Below are positions 28,201 through 36,932 of a stretch of DNA of 64,000 nucleotides, one piece after another; within the stretch, counting starts at the first letter, position 1, and each line of letters starts with the position of its first letter. A model generated the notes under the pieces. It ran no database searches, had not been told where the DNA came from, and saw nothing but the letters and a program-made list of their open reading frames with translations. The stretch is from Chryseobacterium tructae (lineage in GTDB: Bacteria; Bacteroidota; Bacteroidia; Flavobacteriales; Weeksellaceae): positions 3,596,001 to 3,660,000 of the forward strand of contig NZ_JAUFQR010000001.1 of NCBI RefSeq assembly GCF_030409875.1, in the 5' to 3' direction. The position numbers and the translations under genes were made by a program.

Positions 28201-28902
28201 TTACTCTTTAGTTCTAACGGTTCTTTGTTCAATTCTCTTTTCGAATTTTTCCCCCTGGAAAATTCTTTGAATCATAATACCCGGAATATGAATCTCGTTT
28301 GGATCTAATTCTCCCGGTTCTACCAATTCTTCTACCTCAGCAATGGTAATCTTTCCAGCACCTGCCATTGGATGATTAAAGTTTCTTGCAGATCCTTTGA
28401 AGATAAGATTTCCTGCATGATCTCCTTTCCACGCCTTTACAATAGAAAAATCAGCTTCAAAAGCATGCTCCAGAATGTGAGGTTTCCCTTTGAATTCTTT
28501 TACTTCTTTTCCTTCTGCCACTTCAGTTCCATATCCTGCTGGTGTGTAGAAAGCAGGAATTCCAGCCTGAGCAGCTCTGCACTTTTCAGCTAAAGTTCCT
28601 TGTGGAGTAAGTTCTACTTCCAGCTCTCCTGAAAGCATTTGTCTTTCAAATTCAGCATTTTCGCCCACATAAGAAGAGATCATTTTCTTGATTTGTCTTT
28701 TATGAAGCAGTAATCCCAATCCAAAATCATCTACTCCGGCATTATTTGAAATACAGGTAAGATCTTTCACATCACTTTCTACTAAGGCATTAATTGAATT
28801 TTCAGGAATCCCGCAAAGTCCAAATCCGCCTAGCATCAGCGTCATTCCATCTTTAATTCCTTCGATGGCTTCCTTTGCATTTTTTACTCTTTTATCTATC
28901 AT
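28201..28902 (-). CDS. scoA: 3-oxoacid CoA-transferase subunit A
   Basis: Alpha subunit of succinyl-CoA:3-ketoacid CoA-transferase, 233 residues. The glycine-rich CoA-binding block is [15 protein letters not shown] (residues 21-35), and [32 protein letters not shown] and [12 protein letters not shown] are typical. It acts together with subunit B (scoB, 25212), from which it is separated by a convergent ABC exporter. It ends in a strong terminator. Confidence 0.94.
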   Translation of the reverse strand: MIDKRVKNAKEAIEGIKDGMTLMLGGFGLCGIPENSINALVESDVKDLTCISNNAGVDDFGLGLLLHKRQIKKMISSYVGENAEFERQMLSGELEVELTPQGTLAEKCRAAQAGIPAFYTPAGYGTEVAEGKEVKEFKGKPHILEHAFEADFSIVKAWKGDHAGNLIFKGSARNFNHPMAGAGKITIAEVEELVEPGELDPNEIHIPGIMIQRIFQGEKFEKRIEQRTVRTKE

Positions 28903-29291
28903 GAAATATTAGATTTTTCTGTTGGCTAAATTTAATAAAAATTTATCGTATCTCAGACGACCAGAAAAAGTTCCTCATCCCTATCCCATCCTGAATACCT
29001 ATTTTTCATATTAAAAATATCATTATCAAAATTTTATAGCTAAAAGTGAACAAATCGGTTCATTTTTTCTATATATCTCGTAAAATTGATTTATATTTGG
29101 CGTTCAAATTCAAAAAAAACATATCTTTTTTAATCTTCGGATATAATTGATTTAAACACAATATTAATGTAAAAATTATTTCTGACAGTTAAACGACTGT
29201 CTCTTCAATGCTTTTATCTCTTACTTTCCTTCAAATGGGAATACAAAAGCAAAATCATCACAAAACTTAAAATCAGAACTTAATATAAAAC
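28903..29291 (+). other. Long leader/upstream region of the MORN-like gene
   Basis: 389 bp between divergent genes with no reading frame. A good -7 box TATATTTG stands at 29092-29099, which would leave an untranslated leader of about 185 nt. Inside the leader is an inverted repeat GACAGT / ACTGTC at about 29183-29200. Whether it regulates is unknown. Confidence 0.45.
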
Positions 29292-30830
29292 ATGAAAAAA
29301 CTATTTACGTCGGCGTTACTGGCATTAGTACTCAGTATTAACGTATATGCACAGGAAAAAACTTATTTTGATGAAAACTGGGAAAAGACCACCCAAGAAA
29401 ACATGGAGTATTACCGTGAAACGTCTCCTAAAGGTAAACTTACATTAATTAAAGACTTTTATAAAAACGGAACACTTCAAATGGAAGGTCTGGCTTCTGA
29501 TACTACTCCCAGTAATGAAGTTTTCGATGGTAAAGTAACCTGGTACACTCCTGAAGGAAAAGTAATGAGTGTCGTAAATTATTCTAAAGGTAAACAGGTT
29601 GGAGTTTCTCAGAATTATGATGTTAAAGGGAAATTAATTGAAGACTTGGTTTATAAAGCTGATGGTACTTTTTCAGGAAAATCATTCAGTTATAAAGATC
29701 CGGAAAACGAGTATTATTACAATACACTTACTGTATATGAGAACTCTACTCCTACCCAAACGATTATTTATGACGAGGATATCAAAGGAATCAGAACCGA
29801 AAGTATTATAGGTAAAGACGGTGGATACGAAAATAAATACTACGGTGAAAAAGGAAAGTATATCGGTAGTGGCAGTTCTGAATCCAATAGCGAAAATACT
29901 CAGGTAGATTATTACTATAACCCGATGAGGGTTTCTAAAATTGAAAAACATAAAAGTGACGGAAGCATCAAAGAAAGTATAATTTACTCTAAAAACGGAA
30001 AAGTTCTTCAGGAGCAGAAAAGAGGTAAAAAAGATGGTTCTAAGACGACCTATGACGAATCCGGAAAGAAAATAGCCGATCTGACTTATCAATATGAAAA
30101 AGAAAATGACATCTATAAACCTATGGATGGTGAAGATTATCAGTTCAGCTACGATTACAGCCATATCTCAACTATAGATGTTTATAAAGGAGGCCTACAG
30201 GTTCTTAATAAAGAGTTTAATGAAGAAGGAAAGCTTACTACAGAAAAGACTCTAAAAGATGGCTCAACCCAGGAGATTAAATATTACGCTCCGGATGGAA
30301 AACTAAAATCTACCTTAACTTATAAGGATGATACACCTTACAATGGTATTTCCTATGAAGGTCTTACCGAAATGCAGTATAAGGAGGGGGTTTTAGTGAA
30401 TACAAAAAACTATTTTGAAGATCATAAGCTAAAGTCTGAGAAGAAATTGAATTCCAAACAAAATGCTTACGATGCTACAATCTATGACAATAAAGGGGCG
30501 ATTTTATATACTTATAACCAACCTGTAAATGAAGAAGAATATGACTACAGTTTTACTGCTCAGATTGTACAATATGTAAAAGGAAAACCTGCTAATAAAT
30601 CTTCTGTAAAAGGAGGAATTCTTCAAAGCGGAAAAATCAGAATAAAAGATTATTACGGAGCAAAGGAGCTTGAACGTAATGGAAAATGGATCTTATTAAA
30701 GGTTTATAATGCAGAGGGAAAACTTGTTCAGGATTCTAAAATTTTGGCTGATACCAGTGATAATTTTTTATCTAGTGACAGCAATACTGCTATCCAGGAA
30801 GATCAATTGTACAGTGATATTGATAATTAA
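29292..30830 (+). CDS. Secreted MORN/YwqK-like repeat protein
   Basis: Exported protein of 512 residues. A signal peptide (residues 1-20) is followed by many repeats of about 20-25 residues with the pattern G-K-hydrophobic-(x)5-Y-x-x-D/N-G-K, for example GKVTWYTPEGKVMSVVNYSK and GKLIEDLVYKADG. This is the pattern of MORN-variant repeats as in proteins labelled YwqK-family antitoxins. The family name comes from a Bacillus neighbour of a toxin. Nothing here suggests a toxin partner, because both flanking genes are on the opposite strand and have housekeeping or secreted functions. A role as a repeat-built surface or periplasmic scaffold is a guess. It is a single-gene transcript with a long leader and a terminator. 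Confidence 0.75.
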   Translation: MKKLFTSALLALVLSINVYAQEKTYFDENWEKTTQENMEYYRETSPKGKLTLIKDFYKNGTLQMEGLASDTTPSNEVFDGKVTWYTPEGKVMSVVNYSKGKQVGVSQNYDVKGKLIEDLVYKADGTFSGKSFSYKDPENEYYYNTLTVYENSTPTQTIIYDEDIKGIRTESIIGKDGGYENKYYGEKGKYIGSGSSESNSENTQVDYYYNPMRVSKIEKHKSDGSIKESIIYSKNGKVLQEQKRGKKDGSKTTYDESGKKIADLTYQYEKENDIYKPMDGEDYQFSYDYSHISTIDVYKGGLQVLNKEFNEEGKLTTEKTLKDGSTQEIKYYAPDGKLKSTLTYKDDTPYNGISYEGLTEMQYKEGVLVNTKNYFEDHKLKSEKKLNSKQNAYDATIYDNKGAILYTYNQPVNEEEYDYSFTAQIVQYVKGKPANKSSVKGGILQSGKIRIKDYYGAKELERNGKWILLKVYNAEGKLVQDSKILADTSDNFLSSDSNTAIQEDQLYSDIDN

Positions 30831-30848
30831 CAGATCATTTGAATATAG

Positions 30849-30873
30849 AGCAGTTTCAGTTTTTGGAACTGCT
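30849..30873 (+). terminator. Terminator of the MORN-like gene
   Basis: AGCAGTTTC / GGAACTGCT hairpin (one G-T pair) followed by TTTTTTT. Confidence 0.8.
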
Positions 30874-30975
30874 TTTTTTATGGGTGCCTACTGACAGATT
30901 ATATTATAATGATTTTGCTGATGATTCAGTGATTCTTGTGGTTTAGCCTTGTAAGAATCAGGGTTTTCCAATACA

Positions 30976-31005
30976 AAACAGGCTGTCATTTCTGACAGCC
31001 TGTTT
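30976..31005 (-). terminator. Terminator of the phosphatase gene
   Basis: Perfect 13-bp arms AAACAGGCTGTCA / TGACAGCCTGTTT, 23 bp beyond the stop, with T-rich sequence on the minus strand. Confidence 0.85.
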
Positions 31006-31028
31006 ATTTCATGGTTATTTTTATTCTG

Positions 31029-33775
31029 CTACTGGATAATCAGTTTTAAAGTAAATAGCTTTCTTGCGTGAACTTTCACAAAATAAACGCCTTTCGGAAG
31101 ACTTTCATTCACTAAAGAGAAGCGTTGATTATGAATATTTTTGGATTCATACAATAATTCTCCTGCTGCTGATACCAATTCTATCTTTTCAATTGGATAA
31201 TCACTTTTAATGAAGGTAGGTTCACCCGGTCTTGTAGGATTTGGATACAGGATTACATTTTTCTCTGTACTTTTTGCCTCATCTACTCCTAAAGATCCTG
31301 AACTTACCTGAAACTGTACCCTGTTTGAAACTTCAGTATAAGAATCATTGGTAAACATTACCATATAATAATTACCTGGTGTGGTTGGTACACCATTTAC
31401 ATTTCCTGTAACAGTTTGGCTACCTTCCGTGACTCCATTGAAATACGTATAAGAAACGAAGTTATCATCCGGTGTCTGAACATTCTGAGGGTAAATTCCT
31501 AACCAGTCTTTAATAATTCCCGGTGAATCTGTCCATGAAGCTGTGATATTCTCCCCTAATGAATATACAGGCTTATTGATCCACAGCTCAGTAACAATAT
31601 CTCCTACTTTAAAGAATACTTTTTCTCCGATTCCGTTATAGCCATCTTCCAATAAGTATTGAGCATAATAATATCCTTTGGGAAGACCTGTAAAATTAAG
31701 AGCTCCTGATGCTGTAGTTACATAGCTCCACTTTATTGAAGTGGTAGTTCCCGGAGTCTGACCCATTTTATAAATTCCTATCCAGTCTTTCTGTAGACTT
31801 GGAGCATTCGTAAAGTTGATCGTTACTGTTCCCCCTACAGGATAAGTATCTGCTGTAGCCTGCAATTGTACCTTCGGGCCTACATAGAAGTTCTTTTTAG
31901 GGGCAATTTCCGTATACCCGTTGTTGGCAAAAAATCCTGCAAAATATTGACCTTTATTAGGTAAGCCATTGGTAAAAGTAGTTGTTCCTGCTGTTTGTCC
32001 ATTCGTGTAAACATAAGTCTGTGAAGTTGCAGAACCTCCCGGAGTCTGTCCTTTTTTATAGATCCCTACCCAATCCTGCTGATTTCCAGGACCTCCTGTA
32101 TAAGTCGCAACGATAGGCTCATTTTGAGTATATTCTGTTTTATCCAAAGTAAATGTAGGATTCGAAACCACACTTCCGGTAATTTCAAACTGTTTTACAT
32201 CACTCCAGTCACTCCATTCCAGATTTCTGTCTCTGTAACGGGTCTTTACATAATAAATTCCGTTCGGGATAGAATTTGCCGCTAAAGTTACCTTTGTAAT
32301 ATCTACTCCTTCATTTAAATTTTTAGCTTTATCCGGATTTCCGTTACCATCTTTTCCGAACCAGTTTTCAAAATCACGATAAAATTCTTTTTCAATCACA
32401 GAAAAATCTGCTGCTTTACTGATCAGGAACTGGGTCGTATTTAAAAGTTCACCATTAGATGATGAGAAAGTACTTCCATTCAATGTTAGAGGCAACGTAA
32501 CCGATCCTGAGAATGTATTGGTAACAGATGGTTTTGCTGGCTTTGGCTGATTTTTATACCTGTGAAATGAATCTACCAATTCATTATTTTTCTTGGTATA
32601 CTTTCCTCCGATTGAGTAACATTCTATATCTACTTTTCCGGTTACTACATCCACTTCAACAATTTGATACGTCCAATCAGTCAATGTTTTCTGAACATCA
32701 TCAAAATCCTGCTCATTAGACATTCCCCAATACTGATCCCAGGCAGTTCCTCCTGAAATAATCTGGTAATTGGGAGTATTTTTCAACTGTCCTCTATGGT
32801 ACAAATGATGGTGAGCTCCCACGTGCATTAGATACTTATTGGAGGTTACCAAAAGTGGAACTGCATTATTTCTTACCCATGTAGAGATATCTCCCACATA
32901 CTGTTCTGCCTGATAAGGTCTGTGGCTTAATGAGATAATCCAATCCACTGTAGAGTCATTATTAGCCTCATTTAGGATTTGTTGAAGCCATGTTTGCTGA
33001 GCGGCTCCTGTATGTTCAGAACTTAAGCTGATAAACAATACATTTCCTGCCTGCTGAGCATAATAATTTCGTTTCCGGAAGTGATTCCTTTATATTTGAT
33101 CTCATCAATATAGAAATGAGCATAATAGGAATTCATTCCTAAAGTTCCATAGGTTTCATGGTTTCCTACGGTTGTCTGAATAGGCAGATAAGGCGATAAT
33201 TTGATATTCTTTTTGAAGTGAACATTCTCATAATGATCCAATGTTCCTACATCCACCTGGTCACCCACCATAAAAGTAAGCGCAATATTATCTGATGGAT
33301 CAGAGTTGGCTCCAAATTTCTCCTTTAATTTTTTATAAGCATTCAGGGTAAGACTATCATATCTTGGTTCCGCTTTGATCTGGTTATCTCCCATGATCAG
33401 GAAACGGATCTTTCCATTAGCTGTTACCGGCTGCCCTGGCAAAGGAAGGGTTCTGAAGTTGTATACCGCAGATTCATTAGCTCCGGTTTTAATCTTATAA
33501 TAATACTTGGTATTGGGCTGTAGATTACCAATTTTCGCCGTGTGATAATAGTAATTATTATTATATCCTGTATCTGAAAAAATGTTGGTTGTACCTGTAA
33601 CAGTTACATTCAGATTCGTTGGGGAATCCCCATAGATCACAGTGGTTTCGTTATCGGAAGCAGTCTTCCAATTGACAATCATAGAATTCGGAGTTGGGTT
33701 TTGCAGATATGGGAACAAAACTTGTCCGAACGCCATTTGAGCCACGAAACAAAAAAAGAAGAAATAATGTTTCAT
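31029..33775 (-). CDS. Purple acid phosphatase-like metallophosphoesterase with T9SS sorting domain, frameshifted
   Basis: Secreted phosphoesterase of about 914 residues after repair. Order: signal peptide (1-17), fibronectin-III/PAP N-terminal domain (about 18-110, YLQNPTPNSMIVNWKT), metallophosphatase core with MGDNQIK, GDQVD, VGNHE, LSHRPYQ and HVGAHHHLYH as metal ligands (about 125-400), then three repeats of about 95 residues each containing DWxGIY..GQTP, and a C-terminal T9SS type A domain (YPNPTRPGEP to the end). One missing T on the minus strand near 33062 splits the gene inside the core: restoring EIIYAQQAGNVLF joins the halves. It probably releases phosphate outside the cell. The three repeats may bind substrate or the cell surface (guess). 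Confidence 0.88.
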
Positions 33776-33992
33776 AATGGTTGAATTTTAAAATGACATA
33801 TAGATTTTTAATTTGTGAATCAATAATTTAAAAAATCATCACTCTGATTTTTATTTCGGGCAAAAGTAGATGTCCCATGTAAACTTTAGCTGATGGAATC
33901 TTAACGAATCTGTTAATTTTTTAGCAAAACCGGAATGTAAAAATTATAGTTTTTAGTACATTAAATATTTGGTGTATTCAAAAACTATTTTG
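33776..33992. other. Divergent intergenic spacer
   Basis: A/T-rich region between the phosphatase and rplS. No gene or hairpin found. The rplS promoter lies at its right end. Confidence 0.45.
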
Positions 33993-34000
33993 TACATTTG
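33968..34000 (+). promoter_or_regulatory. rplS promoter
   Basis: TTTG at 33968-33971, 21 bp, then TACATTTG at 33993-34000, a good match to the Bacteroidota -33/-7 pattern. It leaves a leader of about 65 nt. GCAAC (34000-34004) and GTTGC (34037-34041) could close a stem in that leader. Confidence 0.65.
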
Positions 34001-34069
34001 CAACCTGTTATTCAACCTCTGACGATAAACGTGTAAGTTGCTTAGCTTTAACATTTTATTTTATTAATA

Positions 34070-34426
34070 ATGGATTTATTAAAGTACGTACAAGACAAGT
34101 ACATTGCGAAAAAAGAATTCCCTGAATTCAAAGCAGGTGATACAATTACTGTGTATTACGAAATTAAAGAAGGACAAAAAACTAGAACTCAGTTCTTCAA
34201 AGGGACAGTTATCCAATTAAGAGGTACTGGTTCTACAAAAACTTTCACAATCAGAAAAATGTCTGGTGATGTAGGTGTAGAGAGAGTATTCCCTATCAAC
34301 CTTCCTGCACTTCAAAAAATTGAGGTTGACAGAAGAGGTAGAGTTAGAAGAGCTAGAATCTACTACTTCAGAGATCTTAGAGGTAAAAAAGCGAGAATTA
34401 AAGACGCTGCTTACAAGAAGAAATAA
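34070..34426 (+). CDS. rplS: 50S ribosomal protein L19
   Basis: Ribosomal protein at the 30S-50S interface, 118 residues, complete. Conserved blocks are FKAGDTITVYYEIKEG, RTQFFKGTVIQLRG, FTIRKMSGDVGVERVFPINL and RRGRVRRARIYYFRDLRGKKARI. It is transcribed alone here, with a clear promoter and a strong terminator, and not within a trmD-rimM-rpsP operon. Confidence 0.98.
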   Translation: MDLLKYVQDKYIAKKEFPEFKAGDTITVYYEIKEGQKTRTQFFKGTVIQLRGTGSTKTFTIRKMSGDVGVERVFPINLPALQKIEVDRRGRVRRARIYYFRDLRGKKARIKDAAYKKK

Positions 34427-34450
34427 TTCAGACAACAATAAATGCAAAAG

Positions 34451-34476
34451 GAAGCTGTTTACTCGTAAACAGCTTC
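34451..34476 (+). terminator. rplS terminator
   Basis: Perfect 11-bp arms GAAGCTGTTTA / TAAACAGCTTC, CTCG loop, then TTTTTTT. Confidence 0.9.
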
Positions 34477-34577
34477 TTTTTTTATGGGTAATTGGTAATG
34501 AGTACTCTTATATCATGAATTTTGGCATTCTGAAAAGAGCCTTATTAAAAATAATATTTCTCTTTTTATATTACTTA

Positions 34578-35439
34578 TCCTTTTGTCTTGAAACAAAAGG
34601 ATACAAAAATTCAAGACTGGAATTATCCGCTAAAAATTTAAATGTACTCCTAAAATTTCCAAACTCGCATGGATCATTCTCTACTGCTTCGATTCAAAAT
34701 TACTCCCATACTCAGACAGTGGAAATTTTTTAACGGATTACATTCAAATTTTATTAACGCTCCTAATTCCTAAGTCGATTAAAGAGCCTGTTTACATCTA
34801 TATTTTCAAATATAACTTTTTACTTTCCAGAATTTTGCCATCTTGGAAGGATCTCAGCTTCATATTTTAATACATTTTTTTATATCCTTATCCTTTTATC
34901 TTGAAACAAAAGGATACAAAAATTCAAGACTGGAATTATCCGCTAAAAATTTAAATGTACTCCTAAAATTTCCAAACTCGCATGGATCATTCTCTACTGC
35001 TTCGATTCAAAATTACCCCTATGTTCAGACAGTGGAAATTTTTTAACGGATTACATTCAAATTTTCTTAACGCTCCTAATTCCTAAGTCGATTAAAGAGC
35101 CTATTTACATCTATATTTTCAAATATGACTTTTTACTTTCCAGAATTTTATCATCTTGTAAGGGTTTCAGCTTCGTATTTTAATACATTTTTTTATCCTT
35201 ATCCTTTTGTCTTGAAACAAAAGTATACAAAAATTCAAGACTGGAATTATCCGCTAAAAATTTAAACGTACTCCTAAAATTTCCAAACTCGCATGCATCA
35301 TTCTGTACCGCTTCGATTCAAAATTACTCCCATGCTCAGACAGTGGAAATTTTTTAACGGATTACATTCAAATTTTCTTAACGCTCCTAATTCCTAAGTC
35401 GATTAAAGAGCCTATTTACATCTATATTTTCAAATATGA
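34578..35439. repeat. Tandem array of 2.75 units of a ~312-bp structured repeat
   Basis: Units start at 34578, 34891 and 35202 (periods 313 and 311), and the last is truncated about 75 bp early, 2-3 bp from the SRPBCC stop codon. Each unit opens with CCTTTTGT-CTTGAA-ACAAAAGG inside an outer pair GTCTTGAA / TTCAAGAC. Next comes a long-range inverted pair: ATCCGCTAAAAATTT against AAATTTTTTAACGGAT, enclosing AAAATTTCC / GGAAATTTT. Unit differences are a few scattered substitutions. A frame of about 50 codons stays open in all three units, but it has no start signal or recognisable family, so I do not call it a gene. It may be a structured RNA or a non-autonomous mobile repeat. Confidence 0.85.
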
Positions 35440-35441
35440 CA

Positions 35442-35885
35442 TTACTTTTTATACGGATTACCTTTTCCGGTTTCCAGGAAAAGCTTCAGACTACCCAAGA
35501 ATTGCACCCAGCCATTGGAACAGATGTCATAGCATTCAATATCCGGACGTAAACCAAGGTGGGTCACTTTTATATGCGCATTTTCTGCACTTTGTTCTAT
35601 TTTCCAAACAATTGTAGTTCCTATCCATTCAGTCTGGTTCTTTAATTCCGGAAGAGCAATCAATGAGTCTTCCACATACCAGATTATCTTTGAATTTGGC
35701 ATTGATTCATTTACCTTCATTGTTTTGTAAATATCAGCTCCGAATCTTATTGTAAACACATCTCCTACTTGCTCAGAAGATCCTTCAAACATCTCAGTCC
35801 ACCAAAGCGGAATCTGATAAGCTAAAGCATCATAAGATTTATCTGCAGTAGTTTTTACTTCTATTGTATTGGTATAATTATCCAT
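35442..35885 (-). CDS. SRPBCC (AHSA1-like) domain protein
   Basis: Small cytoplasmic protein of 147 residues with the START/Bet v1 fold. Visible marks are the early NTIEVKTTADKSYDALA, VGDVFTIRFGAD, WTEM, an IVWKIEQSAENAHIKVTHLGL strand pair and a C-terminal helix GWVQFLGSLKLFLETGKG. Such proteins bind small hydrophobic ligands or modulate partners. The ligand is unknown. I chose the ATG at 35885 because the longer frame to 35984 adds 33 residues unlike the fold. The stop codon is within 3 bp of the repeat array, and a dispersed repeat lies just upstream, so the gene is bracketed by repeats. Confidence 0.8.
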   Translation of the reverse strand: MDNYTNTIEVKTTADKSYDALAYQIPLWWTEMFEGSSEQVGDVFTIRFGADIYKTMKVNESMPNSKIIWYVEDSLIALPELKNQTEWIGTTIVWKIEQSAENAHIKVTHLGLRPDIECYDICSNGWVQFLGSLKLFLETGKGNPYKK

Positions 35886-35978
35886 GGTATTTATTTTAGT
35901 TTGGTTATACAATTTTATGGAAATTAATTGCCAATGGACTTTACATAGGACAAGAAATAGCCTGAGGAGCAATAGTTT

Positions 35979-36031
35979 AACCACCCCGTTAAAAATTCAA
36001 AGAATTTTTACCATCCCTCCAGAGGAGGGGA
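35979..36031. repeat. Dispersed CACCCCGT...CTCCAGAGGAGG repeat, copy 2
   Basis: Matches 20677-20731 with small changes (AACCACCCCGT, AAAAATTC/GAATTTTT arms, CTCCAGAGGAGGGGAAT end). Confidence 0.7.
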
Positions 36032-36074
36032 ATGATTACGTCTTCAACTGCAATGTTATGGATAAATAGTAGAT

Positions 36075-36857
36075 TTATTCGTTCTTTATAAGATATTGTA
36101 GGGGTGTAGATCCGGTATGCTTTTTAAAAAATTCAATAAAAGCACTGTCTGAGGAGAAGTCTAAGATATGTGACACCTCCCCTATTGAATTTCCGTCCAC
36201 CAGAAGCTCTATTGATCGCTGAAGTCGCCATTGCTGTCTCCATTCCTGATAAGAAAGATCAGTTTCTTTTCTAAAAATACGGGTGATTGTTTTTTCAACA
36301 GCTCCGGTTTGCTCTGCAAGATTTTTCAGCATTGGCGGCATAGAAACTCGTGTTGTCCACTCTTCCACTACTCTTTTAAAGCGTCTGTCACTAGGCATTT
36401 TAAGATTCAGGTTTTCTTCAGGAGCCTGTTTTATTTCATCCCAAAAGACATTTAAAATATTATTCTGAGCGGTATTCAAAGCCTCCCATTCCCAAAAACA
36501 CATTCTTTCAATGATTTCTTTTAATAAAGAGTTTACATGCAATACTTTGAGGCTTGCACTCATATACTTTTCAGCATATTCACTATCAAAATAAACAGAT
36601 CTGTAAGCCACAACATTCCGGAAATTAACCCGATGAATCTCATTCGCAGGAATCCACAGCATCCTGAATGGCGGTAATACAAACTGTCTGTCAGAAGTGG
36701 TTACTGTCATACAGCCGGAAGGTGCGTACAGCAACTGAGCCTTGGACTTGTGGTCATGAAATCCGGAGTCATGCATAACCATATCCGAAGCAATACCAAT
36801 AACTTTTTCTTTGAGAGTGTCAGCGTTAAACTCTTCATTCTGCTTTAATACAGCCAT
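36075..36857 (-). CDS. AraC family transcriptional regulator
   Basis: Regulator of 260 residues with an N-terminal cupin sensing domain (about residues 30-110, HDSGFHDHKSKAQLLYAPSG) and a C-terminal AraC double helix-turn-helix (about 160-258). The second helix reads GEVSHILDFSSDSAFIEFFKKHTGSTPLQYL, here given only as its ends: GEVSHILDF...TGSTPLQYL. It diverges from an MFS transporter with a short shared promoter region and is probably its regulator, an arrangement typical of drug-efflux pairs. Confidence 0.9.
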   Translation of the reverse strand: MAVLKQNEEFNADTLKEKVIGIASDMVMHDSGFHDHKSKAQLLYAPSGCMTVTTSDRQFVLPPFRMLWIPANEIHRVNFRNVVAYRSVYFDSEYAEKYMSASLKVLHVNSLLKEIIERMCFWEWEALNTAQNNILNVFWDEIKQAPEENLNLKMPSDRRFKRVVEEWTTRVSMPPMLKNLAEQTGAVEKTITRIFRKETDLSYQEWRQQWRLQRSIELLVDGNSIGEVSHILDFSSDSAFIEFFKKHTGSTPLQYLIKNE

Positions 36858-36932
36858 GTCCTATTTTTGATATTTTTTGTTTTTATATCATTATAAATAT
36901 ACACTGAATTTTTCAAAACTTTGCAGAAAAAA

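Noticed and set aside
29292..30830. MORN/YwqK-like protein as half of a toxin-antitoxin pair
   Set aside because: It has a signal peptide, is far longer than an antitoxin, and neither neighbour resembles a toxin.
34320..35046. Reading frames inside the tandem repeat as genes
   Set aside because: They begin inside rplS or in A/T-rich DNA, have no start signals and mirror the repeat. They may be open by chance.
34578..35439. Repeat array as a CRISPR array
   Set aside because: Units are over 300 bp, adjoin without unique spacers and no cas gene is present.
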